A stretch of DNA of 64,000 nucleotides from Limnobacter humi (GCF_024518835.1 NZ_JANIGO010000004.1:264497-328496); one strand, 5' to 3'. Counted from the stretch's first letter, positions 11,301 through 20,460 are shown. Notes: a model not told the origin generated them from the letters alone. Program-made: numbers and translations.

Positions 11301-11486
11301 GCCCAGGTCATCCGATCAGAACCAGGCCCAAACCAGCACGCCCGCATGGTGGCATTCTCCGGTGCAGTGTCTGACGACATGGAACGGCAAGCGCTGAGCT
11401 GTGGCATGAATGGATTTGTCACCAAACCCATCAACCCGGCCAAGTTGATTCAATTGGTGAATGCCGGGGTGCGCGAAGCGGTGTGA
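8316..11486 (+). CDS. Hybrid sensor histidine kinase with three PAS domains and a receiver
   Basis: A 1056-residue membrane kinase. The order is TM1 (about 10-32), a helical periplasmic domain, TM2 (about 170-192), HAMP, three PAS-like domains (about 275-400, 415-530, 555-670), HisKA with phospho-histidine in SHELRNPL, an ATPase domain with NAIKF, DSGIGM and GGTGLGLSIVKAL, and a C-terminal receiver with intact DD pair (VVDDEPINRK), aspartate (LFILDLEMPG) and lysine (TKPIN). Because it ends in a receiver it should pass phosphate on through an Hpt protein; the one at 51502 is a possible partner (inference). It is translationally coupled (ATGA) to the binding protein, and its 3' end overlaps the convergent gene by 37 bases. 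Confidence 0.93.
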   Translation: MSFQIRLNRAVLGSFLFGVAMVLACLLALTVYESTIQQTRDTATEANALARYANQLVVTTHTISTYPGETNSEQWLQLFGEVHGHAEQLVRLHANAQDLENLNARLDEMVQIYQAYRNTKAIESESVNVRRSEVLVDRLIAEAQQISELSYNIQDTANMDLRSTLDERRYVLIATLLAFVVGTFVLLYLMHTNVLRPLNHIRTVAGLIQQGNLQARCTLPQGDEIGDVAAAIDNLADGLVHRIHELSRLNLQLETQNEEKSRTSLQLNGVLDELSKTSGILEIAGRMCGVGGWHINLENHDLTWSEQVYRIVEAPTGYQPKLEEALQLYPPQARATLSAALEQAEKTGERIDLELPLITFKGRDIWVHVFGELIYSHNGQQAVAVGISGAFQDITERKAFEKALVERAVQEENNQRWMQMANSLPQLLWTCNAEGACDYLSVRWGQYTGKPVAELLDDRWLGSVHPEDRDALVQAWTTAVQTHDVFRCEFRIRRFDGEYRWFDTRAVPIFDDAGALLRWVGSNTDIQTDKELRDRIANLNMFLEKQVEQRTAELNATKRDLSKILDSVPTLIGYWDSQLRNKFANKAYGLWFNLGNRDITGIHLSELLPTDIYQRNLPMVMKALMGEHMKFTTTFPASEHLPQRTGLLELIPDFQEDGVQGFYVIMQDVTEIQQAKEEAFNMSQAKTKFIATVSHELRNPLNVVLGTASLIEQDLPPGDMQASFQQLSSAAESARIILDDLLDASAIERGQLRLERIPFELNNLIQQTVALYTPGATAKDLKLNLQLTGEDPAVVLGDPTRLKQIVQNLLSNAIKFTATGQVRCTAELIKNQSNLLDLQLMIQDSGIGMREDQLRGLFTPYYQADSATFRKFGGTGLGLSIVKALVEAMQGHIEVESTPEVGTTFKVRIPFAMQGGVKAAAQRETANDAHSKPIHCLVVDDEPINRKVLRLLLEKQGHQVDIADTGEAAIALCQHAAFDLFILDLEMPGLNGFETAQVIRSEPGPNQHARMVAFSGAVSDDMERQALSCGMNGFVTKPINPAKLIQLVNAGVREAV

Positions 11487-12787
11487 GCCTGTTCAAGATG
11501 CAGCGCTTCTCGCACCAGCCACAAACGGTCCTGACCCCAAGTGCACATCGTACCCACGCGGAATGAAGGGACACCCCACAGGCCAAGTTGAAACAACTCA
11601 TGCCGATTGGCTTCGGCCACCATGCGCCAATGGTCATCCAGCAGGGCCTGTTGCGCCCGTCGCCAGTTCAGCCCAGCCCGTTCAACGATGTGGCACAGGC
11701 CCCGGTCGCTACCGGCATCAATCCCTTCGGACCACACCCCTTTCATGAAGGACAGCACATAGGCCTGCCCACGGCCGTGACGTTCCGCAAAAGGAATCAA
11801 CGCCAAACCCCGCTCGGCCGGCCGTCCCACAGGGTCATTCAAGCGACCAAACGGAATGCCATGAAAACGCGCCTCGCGTGCGGTGTCGTGCGCAATGTAC
11901 TGGCGCTTGTTTTTGGGCACCGGCAGGCCCCGCATGACCATGGGCAACACGTATTTCAAATTGACCTTGGCACCACTCAAGCGGGCCAGTTCAAAAATCC
12001 GGGGTGCGACAATGGCTGAATACGGGCTGCGAAATGAAAAATAAAAATCAATCGCTGGCGGATTGTGGCAACCCAGCGGCTCGGTGGGGTCGACATCGGG
12101 TTGGCACAAAAATTCACGGTGACCAAAGGTTCCCGCGGTTTCCAGGCCCAGGCCTTTCAGACGCGCTTCAAGGTGATGTAAACGGTCCAGCCCCCAGTAC
12201 CATTCGCCCTCGTAATACAACATGCCGCCCAGGTAATGGCCCCAGGATTCCCGCAGATTGTTGGACTGATTCAGATGGAGCTGCAAGTCCACCTCTGTTC
12301 CGCCATCGGTGCCCAGGGTCTCTTCCGACAGCTGGTTGGCCCACAGGCATCGACCCAACTCGTGGGCCAGCGATAAAAATTCCAGGGGGCGATTCACGGT
12401 TGTCAGCAAGCTGCGCTGGACGGCCCGCACCTGCGCCACCGTGGGTTGTTGCCCCGGGTCTGCGTACGCCAAACCGTGGCGGTTGGCCAAGCGTTGGGCA
12501 TCCAATCGGCTGAAACGCTCCAGCTTGGCCCGCTCTGGGGCCGCTGCCTCGTCTGGCGCGCCGCACAGGTGAATGTTCAATTCAATGGCATAACGCTTGA
12601 GCAGGCAAGGCAGCACCTGAACCAGCAACGCACTGTAGGGGTCGTCCACTTGGTGAAAGTAATGCACGGCGTGGGGTCGGCCCTGTTTCAAGCGCGTGGC
12701 CTCGGCTTTGGCCCGCTTGCGAAGGAGCGTTGCCTCAGAAAACACACGCTCGGTAATGGCGGGCATCAACAGGGATTTGATGGACAT
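11450..12787 (-). CDS. DsbA-like / 2-hydroxychromene-2-carboxylate isomerase-like protein, two domains
   Basis: A 445-residue protein with two thioredoxin-fold (DSBA, PF01323-type) halves. Each opens with a similar strand motif, HYFHQVDDPYSALL near residue 40 and DFYFSFRSPYSAIV near residue 245. The second half resembles HCCA isomerases (kappa-class GST): the FRSPYS serine and the later GVPSFRVG cis-proline loop are present. Neither half has CxxC, so it is not a thiol oxidase. The start is uncertain: I took ATG 12787, but GTG 12817 and a later ATG are possible and none has a good ribosome site. It follows hemW by 56 bases and may be the last gene of that operon. The substrate is unknown. Confidence 0.75.
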   Translation of the reverse strand: MSIKSLLMPAITERVFSEATLLRKRAKAEATRLKQGRPHAVHYFHQVDDPYSALLVQVLPCLLKRYAIELNIHLCGAPDEAAAPERAKLERFSRLDAQRLANRHGLAYADPGQQPTVAQVRAVQRSLLTTVNRPLEFLSLAHELGRCLWANQLSEETLGTDGGTEVDLQLHLNQSNNLRESWGHYLGGMLYYEGEWYWGLDRLHHLEARLKGLGLETAGTFGHREFLCQPDVDPTEPLGCHNPPAIDFYFSFRSPYSAIVAPRIFELARLSGAKVNLKYVLPMVMRGLPVPKNKRQYIAHDTAREARFHGIPFGRLNDPVGRPAERGLALIPFAERHGRGQAYVLSFMKGVWSEGIDAGSDRGLCHIVERAGLNWRRAQQALLDDHWRMVAEANRHELFQLGLWGVPSFRVGTMCTWGQDRLWLVREALHLEQAHTASRTPAFTN

Positions 12788-12843
12788 GGCAGGCCAAGGG
12801 ATCAGTGAAGTGATCACAATGTGCCATTTTTATTTACATAATG

Positions 12844-14199
12844 TCAATATGAAGCGGGGCGATTGGTCTCGCTGTCATCAGCGGCCAGGAACAGGCTTTG
12901 CAGATCATTCAGAAAACGAAAACCCAGTTCGGTGGGTTTGAGCAGGCCCGGCTGAGCGTTGATCAAGCCCTGCTCCATCGCTGGTCGCAAGCCCCGCTGC
13001 AAATCACTCAGCGGGCGGCCACACCGTTCAACAAACCATTGCTCGGGCGCCCCCTCGATGAGCCGCAAGGCATTTAACATGAATTCAAAGGGCAACTCGC
13101 GGGCCGACAATCCTTGCGCTGTTAACCCATCACCCTGCCCGTCCAGCCAGGCTTGCATGTAAGCCTGGGGGTTGCGCGGGCGAGTTTCCCGTTCAATGCG
13201 GTTGGGGTAGCTGATCTTTGCATGGGCCCCCGCCCCAATGCCCAGGTAATCGCCGAACCCCCAATAGTTGAGGTTGTGCTGGCAACGGTGGCCTGGCTTT
13301 GCAAAGGCTGAAATCTCATAGCGCTCATAACCGGCTTGCGCAGCCAGGCGATGCACGGCATCCTCAATGTCAGCCAGCGTATCGTCATCGGGTAGCTCGG
13401 GTGGGTGCTGGGCAAACAGTGTGTTGGGCTCCAGGGTCAACTGGTACAAGCTGAGGTGCGTGGGAGCCAGTGCAATGGCCTGCATCACATCCTGTTCAGC
13501 CTGGGTCAGCGATTGACCGGGCAAGCCATACATCAGGTCGACATTCACCTCATCAAACAACTGCACTGCCGCGCCAATCGCCTCGACGGCCTGATCGCCA
13601 CTGTGAATGCGCCCCAAGGCTTTCAAATGTGGGGTCGAAAAACTTTGCACTCCAATCGACAGGCGGGTGACACCTGCATCCCGAAAACCTTGAAAACGCG
13701 CCAACTCAAAAGTACCCGGGTTGGCTTCCATCGTGATTTCACCGCTTTGCGGCATGCCCAAACGCGCCCGAACAGCACCCAACAGTTCATCGATCAATTC
13801 GGGTGCAAACAAGGAGGGTGTGCCACCACCGATGAACACGGAATAGAGCTTTCGCCCCCAGATTTTGGGCAACTGCTGGTCCAGGTCGGCCAACAGCGCT
13901 GCCAGGTAACGACGTTGCAGGTCCAGGGGCAAAGTATCGGCTGGTTTTAACGAGGCTTCCGACGGATGCTCAGGCTCATTGCTTGAGCCTGACGAACGCA
14001 CCACCGCCACTTCGCGCAAGGGGCTCAGCGGGGCCAGATGGCTGTTGAAATCACAATAGGGGCATTTGCGCACACACCAGGGCAGGTGAATGTAGAGTGC
14101 CAATGGCGGCATGGCTGAAAACTGCAGTTCACCGGGCTTAAACACCCGGGACACCAAATTGAATGCCGTGGTGGCGCCCTGCCCTGTTGGTGTGTTCAC
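12844..14199 (-). CDS. hemW: Radical SAM protein HemW (heme chaperone)
   Basis: HemW binds heme and a 4Fe-4S cluster and is thought to deliver heme to membrane enzymes. It is often misnamed oxygen-independent coproporphyrinogen oxidase. The cluster motif CVRKCPYC is present, followed by FNSH, GGGTPS and the SAM-binding region; the C-terminal HemN domain (GIGAGAHAK) is also present. The 451 residues are longer than the E. coli protein because of an N-terminal extension of 29 residues before PPLALYIHLPWC and an inserted loop at about residues 57-90. The GTG start at 14199 has AGGTGG upstream and follows the rdgB stop after one base; ATG 14112 is the alternative. It is coupled to rdgB and rph. 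Confidence 0.93.
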   Translation of the reverse strand: MNTPTGQGATTAFNLVSRVFKPGELQFSAMPPLALYIHLPWCVRKCPYCDFNSHLAPLSPLREVAVVRSSGSSNEPEHPSEASLKPADTLPLDLQRRYLAALLADLDQQLPKIWGRKLYSVFIGGGTPSLFAPELIDELLGAVRARLGMPQSGEITMEANPGTFELARFQGFRDAGVTRLSIGVQSFSTPHLKALGRIHSGDQAVEAIGAAVQLFDEVNVDLMYGLPGQSLTQAEQDVMQAIALAPTHLSLYQLTLEPNTLFAQHPPELPDDDTLADIEDAVHRLAAQAGYERYEISAFAKPGHRCQHNLNYWGFGDYLGIGAGAHAKISYPNRIERETRPRNPQAYMQAWLDGQGDGLTAQGLSARELPFEFMLNALRLIEGAPEQWFVERCGRPLSDLQRGLRPAMEQGLINAQPGLLKPTELGFRFLNDLQSLFLAADDSETNRPASY

Positions 14200-14200
14200 G

Positions 14201-14830
14201 TCAGGCCACCTGGGTCAGGTTCAGGCGCTGTTGCAATTCCATCAGCAGGGCCTGCGTGGCCTGTGCGCGGTGGCTGTGCAGGTTCTTTTGTGCCTTGGGC
14301 ATCTCTGCGGCGGTGCAGCGGTGTTCGGGCAGCCAGAAATGGGGATCATAGCCAAACCCATGCTCGCCCTGTGGGGTATCCAGCACTTCGCCCCACCACA
14401 TTTTTTGCGCCACCGTTGGCGTTGGGTCATCGGCATGGGCCACCCACACCATGGCGCACACAAAGTAAGCCCGGCGGTCGGTGATGTCCTTCAATTGCGC
14501 CACCAAACACGCATTGTTGTTTGCATCGCTTTTTTCACGCCCAAACAAGGTGGCATAGCGGGCCGACAGCACCCCTGGCGCACCTTGCAAGGCCGGCACA
14601 CACAAACCCGAGTCATCGGCCAGCGCGGGTCGCCCGGTCAGTCGGCTGGCATGGCGGGCTTTGGTCAAGGCGTTTTCAATGAAGGTGTGAAAAGGCTCTT
14701 CCGCATCGGGTACGCCCAATTCGCCTTGCGCCACCCAGGCAATGCCCCACGGGGCAAACAGGTCCTGAAATTCCTTGAGCTTGCCCTGGTTGCCAGAGGC
14801 CAACACCCACGCCTGGTCAGACACCGCCAT
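14201..14830 (-). CDS. rdgB: Non-canonical purine NTP pyrophosphatase (RdgB/HAM1)
   Basis: Cytoplasmic house-cleaning enzyme that hydrolyses dITP, ITP and XTP to the monophosphates and so keeps hypoxanthine out of DNA. The family motifs are all there: SGNQGKLKEF at the start, the ADDSGL metal-binding motif, FGYDPHF, and SHRAQA at the end. It is 209 residues long, slightly longer than usual. I started at ATG 14830, one base after the rph stop, with GGGTGAG upstream; a longer open frame runs back into rph. It is the middle gene of the tightly packed rph-rdgB-hemW series. Confidence 0.95.
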   Translation of the reverse strand: MAVSDQAWVLASGNQGKLKEFQDLFAPWGIAWVAQGELGVPDAEEPFHTFIENALTKARHASRLTGRPALADDSGLCVPALQGAPGVLSARYATLFGREKSDANNNACLVAQLKDITDRRAYFVCAMVWVAHADDPTPTVAQKMWWGEVLDTPQGEHGFGYDPHFWLPEHRCTAAEMPKAQKNLHSHRAQATQALLMELQQRLNLTQVA

Positions 14831-14831
14831 C

Positions 14832-15560
14832 TTACTCACCCGCCAACGCTGCTTTTTGCAAACGCACCAGCTCGGCAATGCCTGCTGCTGCGCTGTCCAG
14901 CATGCTGTTCAATTCACCCCGGGAAAATGCGACGCCTTCGGCTGTGCCCTGCACTTCCACAAAACCACCGGCTTCGGTCATGACCACATTCAGGTCAGTT
15001 TCGCAATTGGAGTCTTCGTCGTAATTCAAGTCGAGCACCACCTGGCCATTGACCACCCCCACGGACACCGCAGCCACGAACTGCACAATCGGGCTCTCGG
15101 CCAAGGCACCGCTTTTCAGCAAGGTGCCCACGGCATCGGCCACAGCGACCATGGCGCCGGTGATGGACGCTGTGCGAGTGCCGCCATCGGCCTGTATGAC
15201 ATCGCAATCAATTTTCAGGGTGCGCTCGCCCAGCTTGTTCAAATCAACCGCTGCACGCAGGGCACGGCCAATCAAGCGCTGAATTTCCTGGGTGCGGCCG
15301 CTTTGCTTGCCTTTGGCAGCCTCGCGGTCCATGCGGGAATGGGTTGAGCGGGGCAGCATGCCGTACTCGGCTGTCAACCAACCCTGGTTCTGACCTTTCA
15401 AAAAGCCCGGTACTTTGTCTTCCACCGAGCAGGTGCACAACACATGGGTGTCGCCAAAGCGCACCATGACTGAACCCTCGGCGTGCTTGGTGTAGCGGCG
15501 TTCAAGGGACACGGGGCGCAGCGCTTGTGGGCTGCGGCCATCGGGGCGGGGGCTGCTCAT
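14832..15560 (-). CDS. rph: Ribonuclease PH
   Basis: Phosphate-dependent 3'-5' exoribonuclease that trims the 3' ends of tRNA precursors. It is 242 residues, the normal size. It has the family N-terminus ([17 protein letters not shown]) and conserved blocks [28 protein letters not shown] and the phosphate-site region ([17 protein letters not shown]), then [15 protein letters not shown]. The ATG at 15560 has CCGGAG upstream; the open frame extends further but nothing there fits the family. Its stop is one base from the rdgB start, so the two are co-translated. Confidence 0.97.
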   Translation of the reverse strand: MSSPRPDGRSPQALRPVSLERRYTKHAEGSVMVRFGDTHVLCTCSVEDKVPGFLKGQNQGWLTAEYGMLPRSTHSRMDREAAKGKQSGRTQEIQRLIGRALRAAVDLNKLGERTLKIDCDVIQADGGTRTASITGAMVAVADAVGTLLKSGALAESPIVQFVAAVSVGVVNGQVVLDLNYDEDSNCETDLNVVMTEAGGFVEVQGTAEGVAFSRGELNSMLDSAAAGIAELVRLQKAALAGE

Positions 15561-15598
15561 GAATACTCCGGCAATTGAAAGTGAATGAATTGGGCGAA

Positions 15599-16816
15599 TT
15601 ATCCCCCATCTTCCAGCCCCAAATCCAACTGGGTGGCACACTGCGCTGCAGAACGCCCGCCTGCCTTGGTCTGCTGCAGCCTGTGTGCAGCATCCTCGGC
15701 GGTCAGCAAATGGCTGGCCTTGATGCCCAACAAGCGGATGTTGGCCCGGGCACCGTGGGGGGTAAAGGGTATTTTCTTCAGGCACTCCCGCGCCGCCAGT
15801 ACCAGCGACTCTGGTGTGCTGTGCGCTTGGCCGGTGGTGATGTCGCGCGTGATCGATTTGAAATCTGCAAACCGAACCTTGACACCCACCGTGCGTGCCA
15901 GGCGCTGTTTGCGTTCCAGGTCTTTGGCGAGTTTTTCGGCCAGGTGCAGCAAAATCTGTGTGAGCTGGTCCCGGTCTCGCCGCACATGCATGTCCTGCTC
16001 GAAAGTGGTCTCGCGGCTGATGCTTTTGGGCTCGGAATACAGGGTTACCTCACGATCATCCACGCCATGGGCACTGTTGTGCATCCACAAACCATAGGTT
16101 TCGCCAAACCGGGCTTGCAGCCATTCAACCGCTTGCGCCGCCAGGTCAGCAATGGTGTGAACATGCATGGCCTTGAGTTTTTCTTGGGCCTTGGGGCCGA
16201 TGCCATTGATTTTTCCAACCGGCAAAGGCCAGATGATGTTGCGAAATTCCTCCGGTCGAACAATCGACAGGCCATGGGGTTTACGCAGGTCAGAGCAAAT
16301 TTTGGAGGTCAGCTTGTTCTGGGACAAGCCGATCGAGCAGGTCATCCCGCCAGTTGCTTCAAACACCGCTTGCTGTAGCTGGCGGGCCAGTTGTTCGGCC
16401 ACTGCATAGTCACCACCGGTCTGCTCACTCAGGTCCAGGTAAATTTCATCAATACCTCGGTCTTCCAGCAGGGGGGCCAGTTTGCGAACCGCCGCTTTGA
16501 AACGGCGTGACTGGGTTTTGTACCACTCGAAATCGGCCGGCAATAAAATGGCCTGCGGCGCCAGTTTGGCTGCTTTCATGGTGGGCATGGCCGAATGCAA
16601 ACCCAAAGCGCGGGCCTCATAGTTGGCGGTGGTCAGCACACCGCGGCCGGCGTACTGCCCCAGGGTGGGAAATGCCTGCCCGGGCAAGGGCTTCAAGCCG
16701 CGAGGCCCGCCCACGGCCACGGGCAGGCCTTTCAATGCCGGGTTACGAACCAGTTCGGCATTGGCATAAAAGGCGTCCATGTCGAGATGGGCAATGATTC
16801 GTCGAGCTAACTCCAC
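15599..16816 (-). CDS. dinB: DNA polymerase IV (Y-family)
   Basis: Error-prone polymerase for translesion synthesis. The 405-residue protein begins with [11 protein letters not shown], carrying the first catalytic aspartate, and has the second catalytic pair in [13 protein letters not shown]. The two HhH-type turns of the thumb ([15 protein letters not shown]) and the little-finger domain ([12 protein letters not shown]) follow. I chose the GTG start at 16816, which has AGGAAG upstream; the frame stays open further but the extra sequence is unlike the family. It is divergent from yicC and 38 bases upstream of rph. I see no LexA box between dinB and yicC, so SOS control is not evident. Confidence 0.95.
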   Translation of the reverse strand: MELARRIIAHLDMDAFYANAELVRNPALKGLPVAVGGPRGLKPLPGQAFPTLGQYAGRGVLTTANYEARALGLHSAMPTMKAAKLAPQAILLPADFEWYKTQSRRFKAAVRKLAPLLEDRGIDEIYLDLSEQTGGDYAVAEQLARQLQQAVFEATGGMTCSIGLSQNKLTSKICSDLRKPHGLSIVRPEEFRNIIWPLPVGKINGIGPKAQEKLKAMHVHTIADLAAQAVEWLQARFGETYGLWMHNSAHGVDDREVTLYSEPKSISRETTFEQDMHVRRDRDQLTQILLHLAEKLAKDLERKQRLARTVGVKVRFADFKSITRDITTGQAHSTPESLVLAARECLKKIPFTPHGARANIRLLGIKASHLLTAEDAAHRLQQTKAGGRSAAQCATQLDLGLEDGG

Positions 16817-16901
16817 AAGGCTTCCTGAGAACGTCTGCGTGAACAGTTTACAATCCCACCAACATCCACATGGCCCTGCGCCTTTCAACCGAGCGTTCCA
16901 G

Positions 16902-17831
16902 ATGAGCAAGCCCAGCAAGAACACCGCCAGCATCCACAGCATGACCGGCTTTGCCAATGTTCAAAAAACCACCCGCGCTGGCACGCTCAGCATGGAACTG
17001 CGCAGCGTGAACTCCCGCTTTCTGGATTTGAACTTCCGCATGCCGGACGACCTGCGTCTGTGCGAACCCCTGGTGCGAGAAAAGCTGATGGCCAGCCTGT
17101 CGCGCGGCAAAGTGGAATGTCGCATCAGCTGGGGCCGTGCCGAGGGCGAAAAACGCATTCCGCAGGTTGACCTGGGCCAGGTGCAAATGCTGGCGGAGCT
17201 GGAGTCCAGTATTCAGTCGGTACTGCCACGGGCCAACGGATTCCGGATTACCGAAATTCTGAACTGGCCTGGTGTGGTGGAAGACAACAGCCTGCAAGGC
17301 GATGAGCTGCAGGAAACCGTGAACCAACTGTGCGATGAAGCCATTGACGCCCTGAAAGCCACCCGCGAGCGCGAGGGCGTTCAACTGGCTGCTGTGCTCA
17401 ATGAAAAAATTGATGGCATGGAAGCAGTACTCAATACCCTGCTGCCCCAATTGCCGGAATTTCTGGCTCACTATGAAAGCAAGATCCGCGAACGCATGAC
17501 CGAGATGTTGAACAAAGTGGTGCAGGACCGTGCAAGCCACCTGACAGTGCAAGACCTGGAAGACCGCATCAAACAGGAAGTGGCTTTGCACAGCGTGCGC
17601 ATTGATGTCAAAGAGGAAATGGACCGCTTGAATACCCATTTCACCGAAGTGCGCCGCATTTTGAAACAAGGCGGTGTGGTGGGCAAACGGCTGGACTTTG
17701 TCACCCAGGAACTGAACCGCGAGGCCAACACACTGGGCAGCAAAGCCCATGCCATTGCTCAAACCCAGGCGTCCATCGACCTGAAGGTGCTGGTGGAGCA
17801 GTTCCGTGAACAAGTGCAAAACATCGAGTAA
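16902..17831 (+). CDS. yicC: YicC-family endoribonuclease
   Basis: A 309-residue YicC protein, recently recognised as a family of endoribonucleases that affect small-RNA decay. It shows the family start SMTGFAN, the block ELRSVNSRFLDLNFRMPD, RGKVECRISW, and the very conserved C-terminal region EVALHSVRIDVKEEMDRLNTH ending with GKRLDFVTQELNREANTLGSK. The start at 16902 fits the family length, although its ribosome site is weak. It is the first gene of the yicC-gmk-rpoZ series and divergent from dinB. Confidence 0.93.
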   Translation: MSKPSKNTASIHSMTGFANVQKTTRAGTLSMELRSVNSRFLDLNFRMPDDLRLCEPLVREKLMASLSRGKVECRISWGRAEGEKRIPQVDLGQVQMLAELESSIQSVLPRANGFRITEILNWPGVVEDNSLQGDELQETVNQLCDEAIDALKATREREGVQLAAVLNEKIDGMEAVLNTLLPQLPEFLAHYESKIRERMTEMLNKVVQDRASHLTVQDLEDRIKQEVALHSVRIDVKEEMDRLNTHFTEVRRILKQGGVVGKRLDFVTQELNREANTLGSKAHAIAQTQASIDLKVLVEQFREQVQNIE

Positions 17832-17842
17832 GGCCGCCTGCC

Positions 17843-18490
17843 ATGAACCAACTCGCCCAACCGTCGGCCCAACCTCACTATTCCGGCAGCCTGTTTATCG
17901 TGAGCGCCCCATCGGGTGCGGGCAAGTCCTCGCTGGTGAAGGCCTTGCTCAGTGAGGTGGAGGGGATCGGCCTGTCCATCTCCAACACCACCCGCCGCCC
18001 GCGTCCGGGTGAGCAAGACGGGGTGGACTACCACTTCATTTCCGAGCATCAGTTTGAGGCCATTCGAGACCAGGACGGCTTTCTGGAATGGGCCCACGTG
18101 CATGGCAATTACTACGGCACATCACGCCAGTGGGTGGAAGGCCAAATGGCCACCGACCGTGATGTACTGCTGGAAATTGACTGGCAAGGCGCTGAACAGG
18201 TGGTGCGCAAGGTGAGCAATGTGGTGTCCATTTTTATTTTGCCCCCAAGCCTGGAAGAGCTGGAGCGCCGCCTGCGCGGACGCGGAACCGACGCGGAAGA
18301 GGTGATTTTGAAGCGAATGGGGGCCGCACAACTGGAAATCGAGCAGGCTCGACGCTTCGATTATGTTATCCTTAACGACAATTTTGATCAGGCTCTGCTC
18401 GAGCTGAAATCCATTGTTTATGCTGCGCGGTGCCGCTTTAACCAGCAAATGGCCCGCCACGGCGCACAACTCAAAAGTATTGGACTGTAA
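17843..18490 (+). CDS. gmk: Guanylate kinase
   Basis: Phosphorylates GMP to GDP using ATP, an essential step in GTP and (p)ppGpp supply. It is 215 residues. The P-loop [10 protein letters not shown] is near residue 21, the GMP-binding segment [13 protein letters not shown] follows, and the lid region RLRGRGTD is present. It starts 11 bases after yicC and is followed by rpoZ after 10 bases, the conserved order in beta- and gammaproteobacteria. The link to stringent-response control through the nearby spoT is functional context, not a fusion. Confidence 0.98.
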   Translation: MNQLAQPSAQPHYSGSLFIVSAPSGAGKSSLVKALLSEVEGIGLSISNTTRRPRPGEQDGVDYHFISEHQFEAIRDQDGFLEWAHVHGNYYGTSRQWVEGQMATDRDVLLEIDWQGAEQVVRKVSNVVSIFILPPSLEELERRLRGRGTDAEEVILKRMGAAQLEIEQARRFDYVILNDNFDQALLELKSIVYAARCRFNQQMARHGAQLKSIGL

Positions 18491-18500
18491 GGAACCCACG

Positions 18501-18707
18501 ATGGCCCGCATCACCGTTGAAGACTGCCTCAAACGCATCCCCAACCGCTTTGAAATGGCCCTCTCCGCCACCTACCGAGCCCGCATGCTGGCCCAAGGCC
18601 ACACACCCAAGGTAGAGGCTGGCAAAGACAAACCCACGGTCACAGCCCTGCGCGAAATTGCGGCCGGTGAAGTGGGCGTGGAAATGCTCAAGCGCGTGCC
18701 CATCTGA
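18501..18707 (+). CDS. rpoZ: RNA polymerase omega subunit
   Basis: A small protein (68 residues) that clamps the beta' subunit during RNA polymerase assembly and forms part of a ppGpp-binding site. It shows the family start [20 protein letters not shown] and the [16 protein letters not shown] helix. The ATG at 18501 has AAGGAA upstream; the frame is open earlier only because it overlaps the end of gmk. A hairpin with T-rich tail follows, so transcription of the yicC-gmk-rpoZ unit probably ends here instead of running on to spoT. Confidence 0.97.
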   Translation: MARITVEDCLKRIPNRFEMALSATYRARMLAQGHTPKVEAGKDKPTVTALREIAAGEVGVEMLKRVPI

Positions 18708-18727
18708 GTTTTTCAGGTTCAGTGCCA

Positions 18728-18765
18728 CACAAGCCCGAGACCACATGGCTCGGGCTTTGTGTTTC
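18728..18765 (+). terminator. Rho-independent terminator after rpoZ
   Basis: CACAAGCCCGAG (18728-18739) pairs with CTCGGGCTTTGTG (18749-18761) around a 9-base loop, with one bulged T, and a short T-rich run follows. It separates rpoZ from minC. Confidence 0.75.
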
Positions 18766-18809
18766 TTGAACCACCTTGACCGATTCTCTGCATACACCAT
18801 CACGCGCCT

Positions 18810-19631
18810 GTGAACACAAGCACACATTCCATTCTGGACATTCGTTTTGCCTCCACCAAGGCAGTGGCTTTCATTCTGAAACCGGCCCCGCAAGCCGAGT
18901 TGCTGGATGCTGTGCGCAAACGGCTGGGCCCCACACCGGGCATTTACTCGGCTGAAACCGCCCTGCTCGACCTGAGCGCATTCTCGACCGAGCAACTGGC
19001 CGAACTGGCCATCGACTTGACTGCATTTGCCCAGTTGTTTCGACAGGCCGGCGTGCATTGGGTGGAGTTGCGTGGAATATCCCCGGTGTTGGAAGACCAG
19101 GCGGAGGCGCTGGGCATTCGGTTTGAATCGGGCGACGGTCTTGCACAAGCTGATGCACCGCAGCCTGTGAATCACGATGAACAGGCCGAACCCATGGTCA
19201 GCCGTGTTGATCACACCGAGACCAGTCCGGATGTCTCCGAGAACGAGACGAACAACCCCCTGTCACCCATCGGTGAGCCCAGGAAAACCCTCGTGATTGA
19301 GCAATCGGTGCGCAGTGGACAGAAATTTTACGCGCAGGGCGCCGACTTGGTGGTGATGGGCCAGGTGTCAGCCGGTGCAGAGGTGATTGCCGATGGCAAC
19401 GTGCATGTCTATGGCATGCTGCGAGGCCGCGCACTGGCTGGCGCAGCCGGCGACCGCGATGCCCGCATCATCTCCACCTGCTTCGAGCCCGAACTGGTGG
19501 CCGTGGCAGGTTACTATTTAACTTTCGAGGGCGGTTTTCATGAAGACAACCGTTCCAAGCCCACACTCGTTTATTTAGATCAAAGCCAAGAGCAAGCCAG
19601 CCTCAAGCTCAAGGCCCTCAACATCCGCTAG
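18810..19631 (+). CDS. minC: Septum-site inhibitor MinC
   Basis: Blocks FtsZ ring formation away from mid-cell when recruited by MinD. It is 273 residues. The N-terminal FtsZ-binding domain covers about residues 1-105, then comes a long acidic linker (about 110-160, [19 protein letters not shown]) and the C-terminal beta-helix that binds MinD ([34 protein letters not shown], 34 residues in all, with RG and G repeats). The start is a GTG at 18810 without a strong ribosome site. It lies 11 bases before minD. The gene sits between rpoZ and spoT, an unusual position. Confidence 0.94.
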   Translation: MNTSTHSILDIRFASTKAVAFILKPAPQAELLDAVRKRLGPTPGIYSAETALLDLSAFSTEQLAELAIDLTAFAQLFRQAGVHWVELRGISPVLEDQAEALGIRFESGDGLAQADAPQPVNHDEQAEPMVSRVDHTETSPDVSENETNNPLSPIGEPRKTLVIEQSVRSGQKFYAQGADLVVMGQVSAGAEVIADGNVHVYGMLRGRALAGAAGDRDARIISTCFEPELVAVAGYYLTFEGGFHEDNRSKPTLVYLDQSQEQASLKLKALNIR

Positions 19632-19642
19632 GAGAACTTTTC

Positions 19643-20455
19643 GTGAGTCGAGTCATTGTTGTCACATCCGGTAAAGGTGGCGTCGGTAAAACCACCACCA
19701 GCGCCAGCTTTGCGTCCGGACTGGCCCTGCGTGGCTTCAAAACAGTCGTAATTGATTTCGACGTGGGCCTGCGCAACCTCGACCTCATCATGGGCTGTGA
19801 ACGCCGCGTGGTGTACGACCTGGTGAACGTCATCAATGGTGAAGCCACCCTTCAACAAGCACTGATCAAAGACAAACACTGCCCCATGTTGTCCATTTTG
19901 CCCGCCTCGCAAACCCGCGACAAAGACGCGCTGAGCGAGGAAGGTGTGGAAAAAGTCATCAAAGATTTGGCGGACATGGGTTTTGAATACATTGTGTGCG
20001 ACAGCCCGGCCGGCATTGAACGCGGCGCAGTGATGGCGCTGACCTTTGCCGACGAAGCGATTGTGGTGACCAATCCGGAGGTGTCCTCGGTGCGTGACTC
20101 GGACCGCATCATTGGCATTTTGCAAGCCAAAAGCAAACGAGCCAAGGAAGGCGGTGAACCTGTCAAGGAACACCTGTTGATCACCCGTTATTCAGCCAAA
20201 CGCGCCCACGATGGCGAAATGTTGAGCCACACCGATGTGGCCGACTTGCTGCGCATTCCACTGCTGGGTGTAATCCCGGAATCGGAGACCGTGTTGCAGT
20301 CCTCCAACCAGGGCATGCCGGTGATTCACGCCGAGAGCAATGATGCCGCTGAAGCCTATCAGGACTGCATTTCCCGCTTCCTCGGCGAAACAAAGCCCTT
20401 GCGGTTTGTGGACTACGAAAAGCCAGGCCTGCTCAAGCGCTTGTTTGGAGGTTGA
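19643..20455 (+). CDS. minD: Septum-site ATPase MinD
   Basis: Membrane-bound ATPase that carries MinC to the poles and oscillates with MinE. It is 270 residues. The deviant Walker [10 protein letters not shown] is at residues 10-18, [10 protein letters not shown] follows, and DSPAGIE is the switch II region. The C-terminus [16 protein letters not shown] is the amphipathic membrane-targeting helix. The GTG start at 19643 has AGGAG upstream. It is followed after 5 bases by minE. Confidence 0.98.
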   Translation: MSRVIVVTSGKGGVGKTTTSASFASGLALRGFKTVVIDFDVGLRNLDLIMGCERRVVYDLVNVINGEATLQQALIKDKHCPMLSILPASQTRDKDALSEEGVEKVIKDLADMGFEYIVCDSPAGIERGAVMALTFADEAIVVTNPEVSSVRDSDRIIGILQAKSKRAKEGGEPVKEHLLITRYSAKRAHDGEMLSHTDVADLLRIPLLGVIPESETVLQSSNQGMPVIHAESNDAAEAYQDCISRFLGETKPLRFVDYEKPGLLKRLFGG

Positions 20456-20460
20456 TCAAC

